Origin: Hydrangea macrophylla
Taxonomy: Eukaryota; Streptophyta; Magnoliopsida; Cornales; Hydrangeaceae
Direction of reading: 5' to 3'
Assembly (NCBI GenBank): GCA_033977485.1
Contig: CM066987.1
Coordinates: forward strand, 85,183,588 to 85,247,587
DNA: 64,000 nucleotides
Shown: positions 1 to 12,002 of the stretch, one piece after another
Position numbering within the stretch: position 1 is the first letter of the stretch
How the letters are laid out: each line of letters opens with the position of its first letter
Translations under genes and position numbers: made by a program
The notes under the pieces: generated by a model
Seen by the model: only the letters and a program-made list of their open reading frames with translations
Databases searched by the model: none
What the model was told of the DNA's origin: nothing

Positions 1-839
1 CGATAACTGAACTCCAACGCAAAAGAACATATCCGAAGCGATAACTAGACTTGTATGGTGTACTAATGTCCCTCTACCGTCAGCATTCGTAATCATATTC
101 AGGTAATCGGATAACTGTTACTATCAACCTGAATCATGATTACTTCTTGTATTCCTTGAGTCCCATTCACCTCTCATGATTACCAAACATGTTGATAACT
201 CTTATCAACAAGACTGCAGTACTCAGTAATCGACTTGGTGACATTCTCAAGGGAATGCTTACTCTGAAACAGAGGGTAGATTCTATCTTGACAATGCATG
301 TACACAACCCTATGAACATGACATACCCAAGATACCCAGGTGTTGATCTTTTATAGACCTCACTGATTGGTAAATCAAAGCAGTCATATCCACAGTCTGT
401 GTTCATAATCGTCTCAAGATTGAGAACACGTACCTTATACAAGTTATGAGTTCCTATTGACTGTTTGACAGTCTTAAGCGTCAATAGGAAACTCAGGTCC
501 GTCAATGCACTATAAGCACTAGCATATCAACTAAGAGCTACACTCTAGTGATTGAGATTAATCACTCCATCCAATGGTAGTTAATTATGCTACAGTGTAG
601 ACTTGATGAGGTATCCAGTCTCATCATCCACTGTGACACATTCTAAGTATTAAAAAATAGTAATTCGTATCTCACTTGTGTGCATCTCATACACACACGA
701 ATTACTTACTATAATACTTAAGGATTAACAATCATCTCATGAAAAGAACATACACAATAAAATGTAAAGCTGATATCCATATATTAAAATGTCAATGTCT
801 CATACAGAAAGTAATGGTTTGAGGGCACAAACCCAACAA
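1..839 (-). mobile_element. Ty1/copia LTR, partial
   Basis: Read on the minus strand, the LTR starts TGTTGGGTTTGTGCC at 839 and runs leftward out of the window. It is the reverse complement of the first ~800 bases of the copia LTR at 15056-16512, with scattered substitutions (very roughly 85-90 percent identical by eye). It is therefore another copy of that family in the opposite orientation. It cuts into the tandem-repeat end of Tat-A at 840, so it inserted there after Tat-A. Whether it is a solo LTR or the end of a complete element cannot be seen. Confidence 0.85.
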
Positions 840-844
840 TCGGG

Positions 845-1680
845 ACTAACATAAGTTTGAAAAGATTGCCATTGAGTACTAGTATTAGATGCCATAGAGG
901 ACTAACACGAATGATGCTTCCATTGAGGACTAATGCTTATGTAAAGAAGCTACCATTGAGGACTAATGCCTTTGTAGAGAAGTTTCCATTGAGGACTAAT
1001 GAGGGATTGTCATTGAGGACTAACAAGGATTGCCATTGAGGCCTAACAGAGATATCCATTAAGGACTAACGGAAATTGCCATTGAGGACTAACAGAAATT
1101 GCCATTAAGGACTAATGAGGGTTGCCATTGAGGCCTAATAGAGATTGCCATTGAGGACTAACAGGAATTGCCTTAGAGGACTAACACAGATGATGCTGGC
1201 ATTGAGGACTAATGCAAATGATGCTGTCATTGAAGACTAACACAAATGATGCTGCCATTGAGGACTAATGCAATGTTGCCACTGAGGACTAATACCGTTA
1301 ATGCTGCCATTGAGGACTAATGCTTAGAGAAGCTGCCATTGAGGACTAATGCTTAGAGAAACTGCCATTGAGGACTAATGCTTAGAGAAGCTGCCATTGA
1401 GCACTAACGCTTAGAGAAGCTGCCATTGAGGACTAACGCTTAGAGAAGCTGCCATTGAGGAGTAATGCTTAGAGAAGCTGCCATTGAGGACTAATGCATA
1501 GAGAAGCTGCCATTGAGGACTAATGCTTAGAGAAGCTACCATTGAGGACTAATGCTTAGAGAAGCTGCCATTGAGGACTAACGCTTAGAGAAGCTGCCAT
1601 TGAGGACTAATGCTTAGAGAAGCTGCCATTGAGGACTAACGCTTATGAAGAGAAGACGCCATTGAGGACTAATCAACATG
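845..1680. repeat. 29-bp tandem array in Tat-A 3' region
   Basis: About 28 copies of a unit containing CCATTGAGGACTAATGC. From about 1310 to 1640 the period is exactly 29 bp and copies are nearly identical. Leftward, units vary in length (about 24-30 bp) and sequence, suggesting older or less homogenised copies. Short frames through it (for example 857-1039) are by-products of the repeat. Confidence 0.93.
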
Positions 1681-1925
1681 GTAAGATATTGGTCAATAGC
1701 CACTCAGGGGCTTATAAGCAAGAACAATAGTCAACAGCCTTTCAAGGACTTATGTTGGGAAAGTGACAATTAACAGCCCTTTGGGGGACTTATGTTGCAA
1801 AAATGGAGACCAACAACCTTGCAAGGACTTATGTTACGAAAGCGATAATCAATAGCCCTTTTGGGGACTTGTGTTGCAAAAGCGACAATCAACAGCCCTT
1901 TTGGGGACTTATGTTACAATTTTAA
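1681..1925. repeat. ~40-bp tandem array, Tat-A
   Basis: Five to six degenerate copies of a unit containing 'caacagccctttgggggac' followed by 'ttatgttgcaaaagcgaca'. It directly follows the 29-bp array and shares no obvious sequence with it. Confidence 0.85.
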
Positions 1926-2275
1926 TTCCAAAAATTGAAAGTCGGTCAGACTTAAATCAAATCAATTCATTTCAATTTCTTAAATCAAGAGCCAATCAGA
2001 CTTAAATTAATTCAACTTTTCAAAATCAAGAGTTAATCAGACTCTATTCAACTCAGATTTTCAAAATCAGGAATCAATCGGACTCCATTTATTTCACTTT
2101 TCATATCAGGAGTCAATCAGACTCGAATAAATTCAATTTCACCAAATCCGGAGTCATCTTGACTCAAATCAAGTTCAAATTCCACTTATCAGGAGTCCAT
2201 CAGACTTAATTCAATTTCATTTTCTAAAATTAGGAGTCAATCAGACTCAATTCGATTTATTTTCTAAACGAGGCT
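1926..2275. repeat. ~50-bp degenerate array, Tat-A
   Basis: About seven copies of a unit with the core 'aggagtcaatcagactcaa' separated by AT-rich 'ttcaatttca' spacers. It is the third unrelated monomer type in a row in the same element. Confidence 0.8.
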
Positions 2276-4640
2276 CAAAGAATATGAATAGAGTTGATAG
2301 AAAGGAATGATTTCATGCATTTGCGACCTTTAGAAGAAACATATCGGTTCTGTCAAAAGAGGGAAGTCACCTTTGCCCCTAGTCTTGGACTCTTCTTATA
2401 TTGCCACTTTAGCATTATGTTGTGATAGTGTTCGAAACCTCTGCTCATATCGCTCTTGGGATGCTCATGAAGTCTTTTCAAATCTTTATTCATCATCTTA
2501 AACCCACACATTTGAGACCATTTATTGACTCATCAAAGGAGGACAGACATGACAAAGCCAGTTACTCAAGATGACTGACTCAAACTCTACATTCATTATG
2601 AATCAATGTGCTTTCATTATAAATTTATATATCATCTCACCTTTCATTTATTCATCATCTTACAAATGGTAATGCTCTGCTGATAAATCTAAACTTTGAA
2701 AACTTCCCCTTTTTGATTTAGCGAATTATTTGCCCATCTAGAATGTGCTTCAAACTAGTGCTTTAGCTTATAGAATGAAAGACACTTTATTTCAATCCTT
2801 TCAAAACAAACTCAATTACTTGAGAACTTGCCTCTGGCATAGAGAGTTTTTGGCAGACAAAGTTTGCCCCTAGTCTTAAGGGCAAATAGACTCATCCAAG
2901 GGTTTTGAGAACATGATGGTACAGGATGCCTGTAGTGCATTTACTCCCAACCTAGAGGTAATCATCATGAATACGGTGGGCTGAAGCGGGAAACCCAATG
3001 CTGATGGGCAAACTTTGTTTGCCCCTGGTTTGGTAATATATATATGGCTCAAGGCAAACACAAGTTTGCCCCTAGTCTGAAGGAAGGAAACCAAAGGTGC
3101 AAAGGGTGATGCTTTTGGTTTAGGAATGGTTATAGACCAAGAACCTTGGAAGGTTCGCCTACTTATCCCCAAGTGGGAATCAGGTCCAAAGTAGTTCGGC
3201 TGAGCCTTGAAAGAGAAATATCACGTGGTGCAATGATGTTTGTGACCGAACCGCACTGGCTGCCTACGTATCCCCAAGTGGGAATCAGGTCAAAACGTAG
3301 TTCATGGACTCTGGAGGTCTTAAAAGAATAAGGCTTCAAGAATTTGTGGGCTTTTCGAGCCATGTTTTCATTTGGGTCCAATGAATGCTTTTTTCTGAAA
3401 TGGGTTGCTTGTGGTAGCCTTTGAATAGGAACATGAACTACTTCTCCCATTTATGCATTTTTTTCTTCTTCTTTTCCTCTTTTCTTCCTTCTTTTTTTCT
3501 TTTCCTTTTTTTTTTTGTTTTGGGGCGGTTGATTCTTTTCACCTTATCACTAGCCAGTCAATCTTTATAAATCTCATAATATATCGTGTTTTAATCATAC
3601 TCTATCATACTCTCAAAACAATATCAGCCCTCCAAATTACTCTTTATTTTTCTCAAAGATACCTTTGCATTGTTTTAGGCCCACTTAGCCATTGAGCCTC
3701 TCACAAAATTTTGATACTAATTGATACTTTCAAATCTCTCTTTCCATTTTCAATTTCATTTCTTTGTTGAGAACAATACAAAGCCTTGGGATAATTCATG
3801 TACCAATGATGTACTTTGAAGTGCTCAAGAATTCTCAATCTTATTTATTCTCTGCTTTTTCCTTTCTTTTCTCTATCTCACTCTCTCTTATTCGCTTCAT
3901 GATTTTGACTGGCTAGGATTCAGATTTTGAAATCAACACACATCTTATTTTTGCTATAACTTTTGCCTAGGTGCCCTTTTGGGTTTTCATCCTAGCGAGC
4001 TCGTTCTATTTTTTATTCTTCTTCTCTCTTTTTTATTTTTTCCTTTTTTGTGCTCTCACTTTTGCCTAGGCGCCCTTTCGGGTTTTCATCCTAGCGAGCT
4101 CTTTCTTTTTTCTTTTTTTTTTGGAAGAAGTTTATTTAAAATATTTGGCTACCATCAAGGATCAAGTTATGGCTTTGGACTGGTTGGGCTCATCTTTTAG
4201 GCTTGGTATTTGAGAAAAGAAAAAAAAAGGATGATGAGCAAGCTTCAAGTTCCGAGTTCATCTTTTCAAGATTGAGCAAGAGCATCTTTAAATTCTTAAA
4301 GTAAAGCTAATCAATTCTCTACTCCTCCTTGATTTTGGCACAAAATTTGCTTTGATCACTTGGGGATCCTTTTCAATTCAAAGATTTATTAACAAAGTAT
4401 TTTCCATGATGATTTTTTTTTGGCTTGATGATCCATTCATTCACGACTTAGCACACTGAATCAAGCAAAATGAGACTTTATTCAACTAGTAGAGAAAGAG
4501 GATTACATCACTCGAATCGATAAAAGACTTGAAAAAAAACTCGATAACCAACTGACTTAAAGACTCGACTGGACTTGACACTTGACTCCTACTTGACCTG
4601 AATCAATTACCAGACTAGACTTAACATGATCTCAACTGGA
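2276..4640 (-). other. Tat-A spacer replacing pol
   Basis: No credible coding region. It holds two 'tttgcccct' stretches (about 2860-3080), two copies of the CTACGTATCC/ACGTAGTTC dyad (3157-3200 and 3258-3305), T-rich tracts (3450-3520, 4000-4120) and two copies of 'gcctaggtgcccttttgggt' with a following 'cctagcgagctc' (3965-4010, 4065-4105). The same phrases in the same order occur in Tat-C (54880-56700), so this is element sequence and not unique host DNA. Confidence 0.7.
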
Positions 4641-5727
4641 GTGTCACAGATGATTTTCAATTTATTAAATTTCCAAGAGCATCCACATTTACTTTAGCAG
4701 TAGTAGTTCCAAACACTATCACCTCACTGGCATCATTTGAACCTTCGAGTTCACTACTCCCCAATAACATGTGTCATAACTCCTTTCTCAACCAGGCTTC
4801 AAATTTCATGCTTCAATCTCATACAATGGTCAGTATCATGACCCAACATCTGGTGATTAGCACAATACTGGTCAATGTTATATCCCTTTGGGATGGGGTC
4901 AGGCACGGGTTGTGGATCCAACTTTTTCAAGTATCCTTTTTCTACTGCCTGTTCTAATGCCACACTCAATGGTATTCCGAATCTAGCGGACTCTCCATGT
5001 CGTCCCTGAATAGAACTTGACCGATTACCTTTTTGATAATGGCCCTTCCGTTGAGGTGGTTATGCCAAAGTGTTAACATCGGATTCTGGCCCTACATATT
5101 TGTTCACCTGATTCTCTATTTTGATTACCCCTTCGCGGATAGCGTCTTCAATTCTTGTCCCTACATCAAAAACCTCAGCAAAAGTGTTAATTGATTGGAA
5201 CCTCATCTTCTCTTGGTAAACCGACTGTAAATTTTTCATTAGCATTCTGATCTGCTCTTTTTCAGACGGCCTTTGAACCATTATGGTTGCTTTACCCCTC
5301 CATCGGCTTAAAAACTCATCGTAGTGCTCAAACCACTGGGTTGGAAAGCCCCAATGCACATCCGTTTATGACTGCGAGGATTATCGGTACCATCAAACTT
5401 GTTAAAAATTGGCATCTTGAAACCGACAGGCAACATTTCCCGCACCCCTTCATACAATCCCTCTAGTTCAAGCAAAAAAGTGTCAACTCCTTGAGCCTTG
5501 AGGACTACCCTTTCAAGTTTCTCTACTTTCTCACCCATTATTTTCTCTTTCTCAGCTCTTTCTTTCTCTATCTTTTCCTTTTCTACCCTCGACATTTCAG
5601 CTCTTTCTGGATCATCAAACCAATCTTCATCCCTAACAGGTGGAGGAGGATCAACAACTGGCGATTGTCGTGCCATTATCTCCATCATGGCCATCATGCG
5701 GTTCATGTTTTTGGCCTGTTGTTCCAT
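4640..5727 (-). pseudogene. Tat-A gag remnant
   Basis: Minus-strand reading from 5727 matches the Gag of Tat-B: an N-terminal MNRMM motif, an acidic WFDDPE segment, a Glu/Lys-rich coiled-coil-like stretch, then KFDGTDNPRSH and a break near 5350. The frame shifts and about 60-70 residues present in Tat-B (the LTGAALSWYL region) are missing. It resumes with SRWRGKATIMVQRPSEK down to 5060. A third frame from about 5050 to 4690 encodes a C-terminal piece with a zinc-knuckle-like YCANHQMLGHDTDHC followed by MRLKHEI, matching Tat-B's knuckle. Gag packages element RNA into virus-like particles; this copy cannot make a full-length protein. No protease or pol follows. Confidence 0.85.
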
Positions 5728-7112
5728 AATTGCCTTAACTCTTCTACTTCCCCAGTATTCCCTTTGTGTGCCATTTTAACTAAAATCATCGAAAAACAAC
5801 CCAAGAAGGTTAGAAGTGTCCTCACTAGGGGATCTCGTTGTTCCACTCTTTCAACATTGATAGGTAAAAGGTCCGCATGCAGAATTGATTTTCAAGAGGC
5901 AAGGAATTTCAAGGAATTTTGAGGAACTATTGGATTACTTTGATCTTGACTGGAAAGAGGATGGTGTAAATTGTATTCTACATGCATATAATGCTTTGAT
6001 GATTTGATGTGGCTAAATGCATGCACCGCGCACATGGTACACATATGAAATGCAAGTGTGTGCGTGCCTACTCTATATGCCAAAGAAAAGGAAAAATTCT
6101 ACTCCTAACATATAATCACATAAGCATATAAAATCTCCATTCATGTTAAGTGCGCTAATTTCTCCTTTCATTGTGATATTCACTATTCTTTCAATGTTTG
6201 GATATTTCGTTTGAAAATCATGGTGGGATCTTTCAAATTCTTAAGATGCTTTCCTTTGAAAGTAACAACATTTCTTAATAAAAGATGATTGGGTTGAAAC
6301 TTTGGTTTGAAATCCATTTGAAAAGCATTTCTCCCAAAAACAATTTCCATGATTTTTGGATTTTTTTTTTCTTTGAAGATGATTATGTGAAAATATACCT
6401 CAAAAAGGGCTGACCTGGAATTTTAATCAAAAAGTGAACTCCAAGGATTTTTTTTTTTTGAAAGAGCAATTGAATATTTTGGAATAAAGATGGAAAAATT
6501 TTGTTTGCTTTCAAAGATGGATTCAAAATTCTTTGGGTAGAAGGGTCACATGATCGGATTATCATCGTACTTTTCATGAATTCGGATACATACAAGGTCA
6601 ATGATGCTTAGCTAAACATGATATAAGAAGTGTAACCTTATAATCAAAATTTGGCATGTTCTCAAATGTCATAAGACATGAACAGGAATTGCTCAAAAGT
6701 GATTAAGAGGTTGTACATCCTACATCAAGCAAGCATCGTCATCATCTCAAGTAATCCCTTTCGGGCATACAAATCTCCCTAGCACATAATCTTAATCAAG
6801 AATTTGATTTCCTAGATTGAAAGGTTCTATAGAAGCTATCATGCAAAAGCCGGGTTTTGGTCAAATAAGGGACCCTTGACACACACCCGATAGGATGCTT
6901 CATATACCAACACATGGTACGAGATTAAGGGTGATCACACGGCCCCATGATGGCTTGACCGACCGCGTTGCCTCGAGCCTCCAAGGTCATAGTTCATTGC
7001 AATCGACTGGCGAGACATGCAAGTGCAATGCAACTGGCACACAAAAGTTAATTGATTCGATTAAAATGATGCTTTCAAGTCTAATCCTCGAGTGAACCCA
7101 AAATCAAAAATT
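5728..7112 (-). other. Tat-A leader (untranslated)
   Basis: AT-rich sequence between the primer site and gag. It aligns with the Tat-B leader (45860-46984), for example around 6540-6600 versus 46410-46480 and 6880-7020 versus 46740-46900. No coding signal of its own. Confidence 0.7.
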
Positions 7113-7162
7113 CTGGTCTGCAAAACCAGAGATTCTGGGTTCGATCCCCAGCAGAGTCACCA
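7113..7162 (-). other. Extended primer-binding site, tRNA 27-76 copy
   Basis: Plus-strand sequence folds as the 3' part of a tRNA: anticodon stem CTGGT/ACCAG with loop CTGCAAA, 5-nt variable loop, T-arm CTGGG/CCCAG with loop TTCGATC, 7-nt acceptor strand CAGAGTC, then A-CCA. Its reverse complement directly follows the 5' LTR, as a minus-strand primer site must. The usual PBS covers only about 18 nt; this copy extends to tRNA position 27. The Tat-B copy (46985-47034) has a G where this one has A next to CCA. Confidence 0.85.
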
Positions 7163-7168
7163 GATTGT

Positions 7169-7280
7169 GGATACCGGCATTTGGGCCCACTTTTAATTCT
7201 AAAACAATTTCTTTCAAATTCAAATTCAAATTTGAAAGAAATTGTTTTAGAATTAAAAGTGGGCCCAAATGCCGGTATCC
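7169..7280. repeat. Perfect inverted repeat, 52-bp arms
   Basis: Bases 7169-7220 are the exact reverse complement of 7229-7280, with an 8-base loop (caaattca). The outer end lies 3 bp inside the LTR end. In element RNA it would form a 52-bp hairpin immediately 5' of the primer site. The Tat-B LTRs and the solo LTR lack it. Confidence 0.97.
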
Positions 7281-9970
7281 AAATCTTCCTCAAAAAAAAA
7301 ATTCAAATTCAAAACGAGTCGCCACTTAATTTTTTTAGGAAAATTAAGAAACCAATTTTTAAAAGCAACCGATCTTTTGCGAAACCAAAGATAATCTGGG
7401 TCCGGGGATTATGGAATGAGAGGGGAAGGAGCCCGACAGACTAAAACACCCCCTCTCACCCTATCTCATGATAGGCCTCTACTCAACATCCTTTTAATCC
7501 AATTAGTAATCTAAGTGTGCCCTCAACTAATACATATATACATATACATTACAAAAGCACATTGAAAAGGGTGTAAGAATGCTAACGATAAAATATCATT
7601 CATAAGCCACATAATTCAAGTAGCAAGCAAAATGATGTACAAGTAGGGAACTAGAGAACTTACCCAGGATCCAGCCACGAAATGGAAAACGTGCAATGCA
7701 TACAAAGAATAGAAATCCTAGGAAAAATGTCTCTAATTACATATACACATAAGGCAAGACCTAAGCTAAGGTGTCGCACATGGAGTCAAAAATCAATGAA
7801 ATCAACAAATGAAATAAACTAAAGAAGAGATGAGAAGTCATACCTCCAAAGCGCTACAAAACAGGAGTTAGTTCACATGATTCACATAATAATATGACAT
7901 CAAATAATCAATCCTAAATCTCTAGCTTAGATCTATCAAGCATGGAAAGAATTGACAAAACTATGAATTCCTTTTGATTAGTTGGAGTCATAGCACCTTT
8001 ATAGATATATAAGCCTCAACTAGGAGCCAATGTAATGTCCATATAGGGTTCTATAATCCCAACAAGATCATAAGGAATCCATGGTTATGTTCAATTAGGT
8101 TCAACTAAGTCCAACTTTATCCAATAACTAGTTCTAATCATAAGCATCAATGTACATGAATGAATGAATGAATGAATATGAACAAGATCGAGATATGAAT
8201 TTATTCACTAATTTGGATCACTTAGCCTAGGATTTAAGCTAAATTATCATTATTCAAAACATAATTTGGGTCCCAAGACATTAGGAAACCATTTAAGTTA
8301 AAATCAATGAGACTAGACAAAAACAGTGACTGTTTTTCCTAAATTACAAAGAGCAGACCAAATTTTAAAAGGTAGAAAAATCATACTTCCAACGGTTGGA
8401 TCTTAATGATTTTTAGATATGATATGCCTCTAAGCGTCTAGTTTCTAACCCAAAAAGAAAATCAAGGTTTGAACGGTTAGATCTCTTGGAATGTGGAAAA
8501 CACTAGACATCACTCAGGAATTCGCAACTCTCTATCCAAAGATCTTGTACGATTTTCTAAAAATAGAAAAAAAAATGAGAAACACTTAGATCTTTTTAGG
8601 GTATCTTACTAACACATTGAAATACTTAGAAAAAATTACTTTGGGTCAAGAAAGATCAATTAAGGTTCTGATTTATTATTTTTAAAATGGGCATACTGTT
8701 CTTGAATTTTGGACAGAGAATTGCTTGTTTTGAAATCACAAGACCAAACCACCTTAGACATGGAATTTCATCAAAACAAAAATCACAGAGGTACTTAAAT
8801 GGGTTATGAACACCCCCAATTGGTCTCATCTAATTTAAAATGATGTATTGCTTGTAAGGCTTTGATCACAGTTGGTTTATGGATTCACTGCACCTTTGTC
8901 AAATTGATGTTCATATTTCGAATCAAACTTGATCCATGATTCTAGAGAGAACTAGGATCAAGTATGATTATGATCATTGGAGTAAATAATGAAACATGAA
9001 GAGATTCATAGATTTAGCATTAATGGATTTCTATCATAGATCTCATAGCAAGAGAATCCTAAGGTCTTACTCAATCTTATGAACTCTTGAATATTCAAGT
9101 TCCCTAGATTTCAACAAACAAACTATGAAAACTTACATCTAAATCCTCTCTCAAACATATGATCCTTGAGAAAATTAGAACTATGATATACTATTCTCCT
9201 CTCAAATTAATGGTCCTTGGAGACTCAATGAGACCCAAATCTACTCAAATCTCTATGGAATATAGTATGGATTCCATAAGATTCCTAGTAGGAAGATCCA
9301 AGTCATGAGCTAAGACTTGAACCCAATCAACTATGTGTAGATATGATCATGACAAATCTTAATCCCCATATAAATCATAGGATCATAAGGGACTAGAGGA
9401 TCAAACTCAAAGAGATCTAATGAGATATTGAAGATCTCATAGATCCTATGAGAAGAATATAAACAAAAGAAATGAAATCAAAGGTTATTTGAAAATTTCA
9501 AGTCAAGACTCTTTTAATCTTAAATCCAAAGCTCTATTTAGACCCAAATCAATGAAAATAACACATGATCATTCAATCACAAATTCTATGTGGTGTGTGA
9601 TGAAATGAGGCAAGAAGAGAGGTTTTGAAAATGTGTAAAAATCCTAGATCTATGAATTTGTGATTGAATTATGTAGAATAAGTATAGAATAAGAATTTAA
9701 CCTCTAGATCTTCTCAAGATTTGATTGATTTGGAGAGATCCAAGCCTTACAAGCAATACTCTTCTTCTTCTTCCTTGAAGCTTCAAGGTTCTTCAATGGA
9801 GATTTGAGGAGTTGGGTGAATTGGGTAGGATTTCTATAGGGTTTTGGGTTTCTCTCTCTATATTTCTCTAAGAACAAACTTCATCTTCAAAATCCAGCCT
9901 CTCTTTCTAAGATTCAAGTCTCATCTTCCTAGATTCAAGTCTCTAACCTCTCAAAATGAGTGAAAATGGG

Positions 9971-9980
9971 GTTTTTATAG
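9971..9980 (-). promoter_or_regulatory. Tat-A LTR TATA box
   Basis: Minus strand reads CTATAAAAAC, about 170 bases downstream (in element sense) of the GC-rich hairpin cluster. The same arrangement is seen in the Tat-B and solo LTRs. Confidence 0.6.
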
Positions 9981-10149
9981 ACTTTCATTATCTTAGGGGC
10001 TAAGATAAGGGTAGGTAGATCAATTAGGGATGGTGGAGCATGGTTTGCATGACCTAGGAGTAGTAAACACGTATACAAAAAACGGCATCGTTTGGTGCAT
10101 TCATTTGATCAAAGATTGAAATAGAATTTTGACTTAAAAATGAAAATTA

Positions 10150-10262
10150 GCCCAGGCCGGCACTCGATGAAGATGGAACGGCACCACTGAGTGCCGCGTG
10201 GCACTCGCTGAGTGCCACAGCGGCATTCACTGACTACCGTTCGGGCACTTTGAGTGCCACTG
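10150..10262. promoter_or_regulatory. GC-rich hairpin cluster in Tat-A U3
   Basis: A GC-rich island in AT-rich surroundings, built of GCCG/CGGC half-sites. It includes a perfect 17-nt hairpin GGCACTC-GCT-GAGTGCC at 10200-10216. Similar clusters occur in every Tat LTR of this type in the window and upstream of both Tat-B antisense genes. Confidence 0.75.
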
Positions 10263-11151
10263 CAGAGTAGTTCAGCACTATTCACAGCAATTCAACACCT
10301 TAATTTCATTTCATGTCATTTAAGTAAATGTATTTACTTAAGACATAAAATGTAATTACGAAAATACCCCCCATTTGGATTCAAGAAAATTATCTAAAAA
10401 ATTAAAATCCTTAAGGAAAAAAGGTTAACTCTCCCTCCGAAGGCAAAATTTTCAACTCCTGCACAATTTTTCTTAAAGACCTTTCGATTTCTCCATGTCC
10501 CCTTTCATTTAAAAATTCTTAAAAATCATTTCTAGCATAAGGGAGACCCAATGAACATTTACCGGGACTTTTCATCTTGAAATTCGAAAATCTAACGATT
10601 GACTCCCTTTTGACCCGTTGCCTTTTCACTGGGTCAACTGTTGACTTTTTTTTCGGAGTTTATGCTGAATTTCTTTCCTTTTGAAAAAAATGGTTTTAAG
10701 ATGCTCCGAGGACAATGTCGTGTTTCTATACATGTTCAAAACTTATGGTCTACAAGGTGACGGGTAGATGAGAATTTTGGTCTTTTTTGGCTGAAAAAGG
10801 TGATTTTGAACCGAGATTCTTCTAGGAAAAAAATCAGATTGCTTGTAAGAGTCTTGATTCCGACGAGACATATTCATCATTGATCTCCAGAGGTAAGTCC
10901 CCCTAAGTTTAATAGTTCGGTCAAAATTGGGGTGTCTATAGTCATAACTTATTTTGCAAAAGTTGCATAGTGGAAAAGTCATGATTAATCAAAAAATCGA
11001 GTATTGACTACCACACGGAGGCTTTACTCTTTTGTTTTGATATTCCGGCGACTTTGTTTTAAAATAAGAGTTTTAAAGGATTCTTTTATTTCAAACTGTC
11101 AAATCCTAATATCCATATTTATTTTGTTTTTTGATTTTTCAGTAAATCATA

Positions 11152-12001
11152 ATGTCTGGATCTACATTTAGTCCACTTGTCTTCATACTCACTCAAAACA
11201 CGTTAACTGGAAATAACTACACCGAATGGAAATGAAACATTGACATTGTTTTAACTGCGGAGGATCACATATACGTCCTCACCACCCCATGCCCTGAAGA
11301 ACCTGCGGCGAATGCTTCGGCAGCTGCCAGACGCGAGTTCGACAAATGGAAGAAGTCGAATGGAATGGCTCGTTGCTACATTCTGTCCTCAATGGCTGGT
11401 GTGTTGCAACACCAATTCCAATCAAATAATTCTTCTAGTGACATTATCGAATCCCTGAAAAAGATGTGTTGGGAAGCATGGCAAGCCTACCAGGCAGGTA
11501 GCTATGCAGAAGATAATGAGTGCTAAGATGTCAGAAGAGACTCCAGTCAAAGAACATGTTTTGAAAATGATTGGTTATTTGAACGAGCTGGAGACCCTAG
11601 GTGCCAACATCGATGCACAGACCCAAGTTGATATGATCCTCAATACGTTGTCGCCATCGTTCGCTTAATTTAAACTAATTATAATATGCATAAAATGGAT
11701 TTCTCAATGAGCGAATTAATGAGTTCTTTACAGGCAGCGAAAGGGGTAATCAACCTGGAGGCAACATTCTGAACATTGAGAAAAGCTCTTCCTCTTCCTG
11801 ATCAACTCTGAAAGGTAAGAAAGGGAAGAAGAAGGCTAGCACTGGTGGTCCAAGTTTTGGACTGGTCCCTAAGATTACAAAATCTAAGGGAAAAGGTAGG
11901 GGCAAAGGGAAGGTGGGTGGCCAAGACAAAGGAAAGTGTTTCTAATGCGGTGAAAAGGGCCACTGGAAGAGGAACTGTCCAGAATTCTTAGCTACAAGAG
12001 T
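11152..12001 (+). pseudogene. Copia gag, broken
   Basis: Starts ATG at 11152 (MSGSTFSPLVF) and hits an in-frame TGA at 11233 after NNYTEWK. Beyond it, the reading resembles copia Gag of the UBN2 type (GMARCYILSSM, later LNELETLGANID). Near the C end a CCHC zinc knuckle is recognisable (C-F-stop-C-G-E-K-G-H-W-K-R-N-C), itself interrupted by TAA at 11943-11945. There is at least one frameshift between 11470 and 11700. Gag would coat element RNA; this copy cannot be made intact. Confidence 0.85.
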
Positions 12002-12002
12002 T

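Larger units (their letters stand above)
840..7165 (-). mobile_element. Tat-A internal region, pol-less Ty3/gypsy
   Basis: Read on the minus strand from the LTR at 7166: primer site (7113-7162), leader, broken gag (about 5727 to 4640), long spacer and three tandem arrays that reach 840, where a copia LTR interrupts. No protease, reverse transcriptase, RNase H or integrase remnant is visible between gag and the arrays. The spacer shares motifs with Tat-C (52680-62064): the 'tttgcccctagt' stretches, the CTACGTATCC dyads and a 'gtgccctttcgggttttc' phrase. I infer a non-autonomous Tat derivative of the same subgroup as Tat-C. Confidence 0.75.
7166..10940 (-). mobile_element. Tat-A 5' LTR (about 3.78 kb)
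   Basis: On the minus strand it starts near 10940 (TATAGACACCCCAATTTTGA, against TGTAGACACC in Tat-B) and ends GGTATCCACA at 7166, next to the primer site. The body aligns in patches with the Tat-B LTRs, for example the 'ggatctccggaatatgg'-like region near 8480. It contains a minus-strand TATA box (9971-9980), an upstream GC-rich hairpin cluster (10150-10262) and a large inverted repeat at its U5 end (7169-7280). No frame in it looks coding. Confidence 0.8.
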
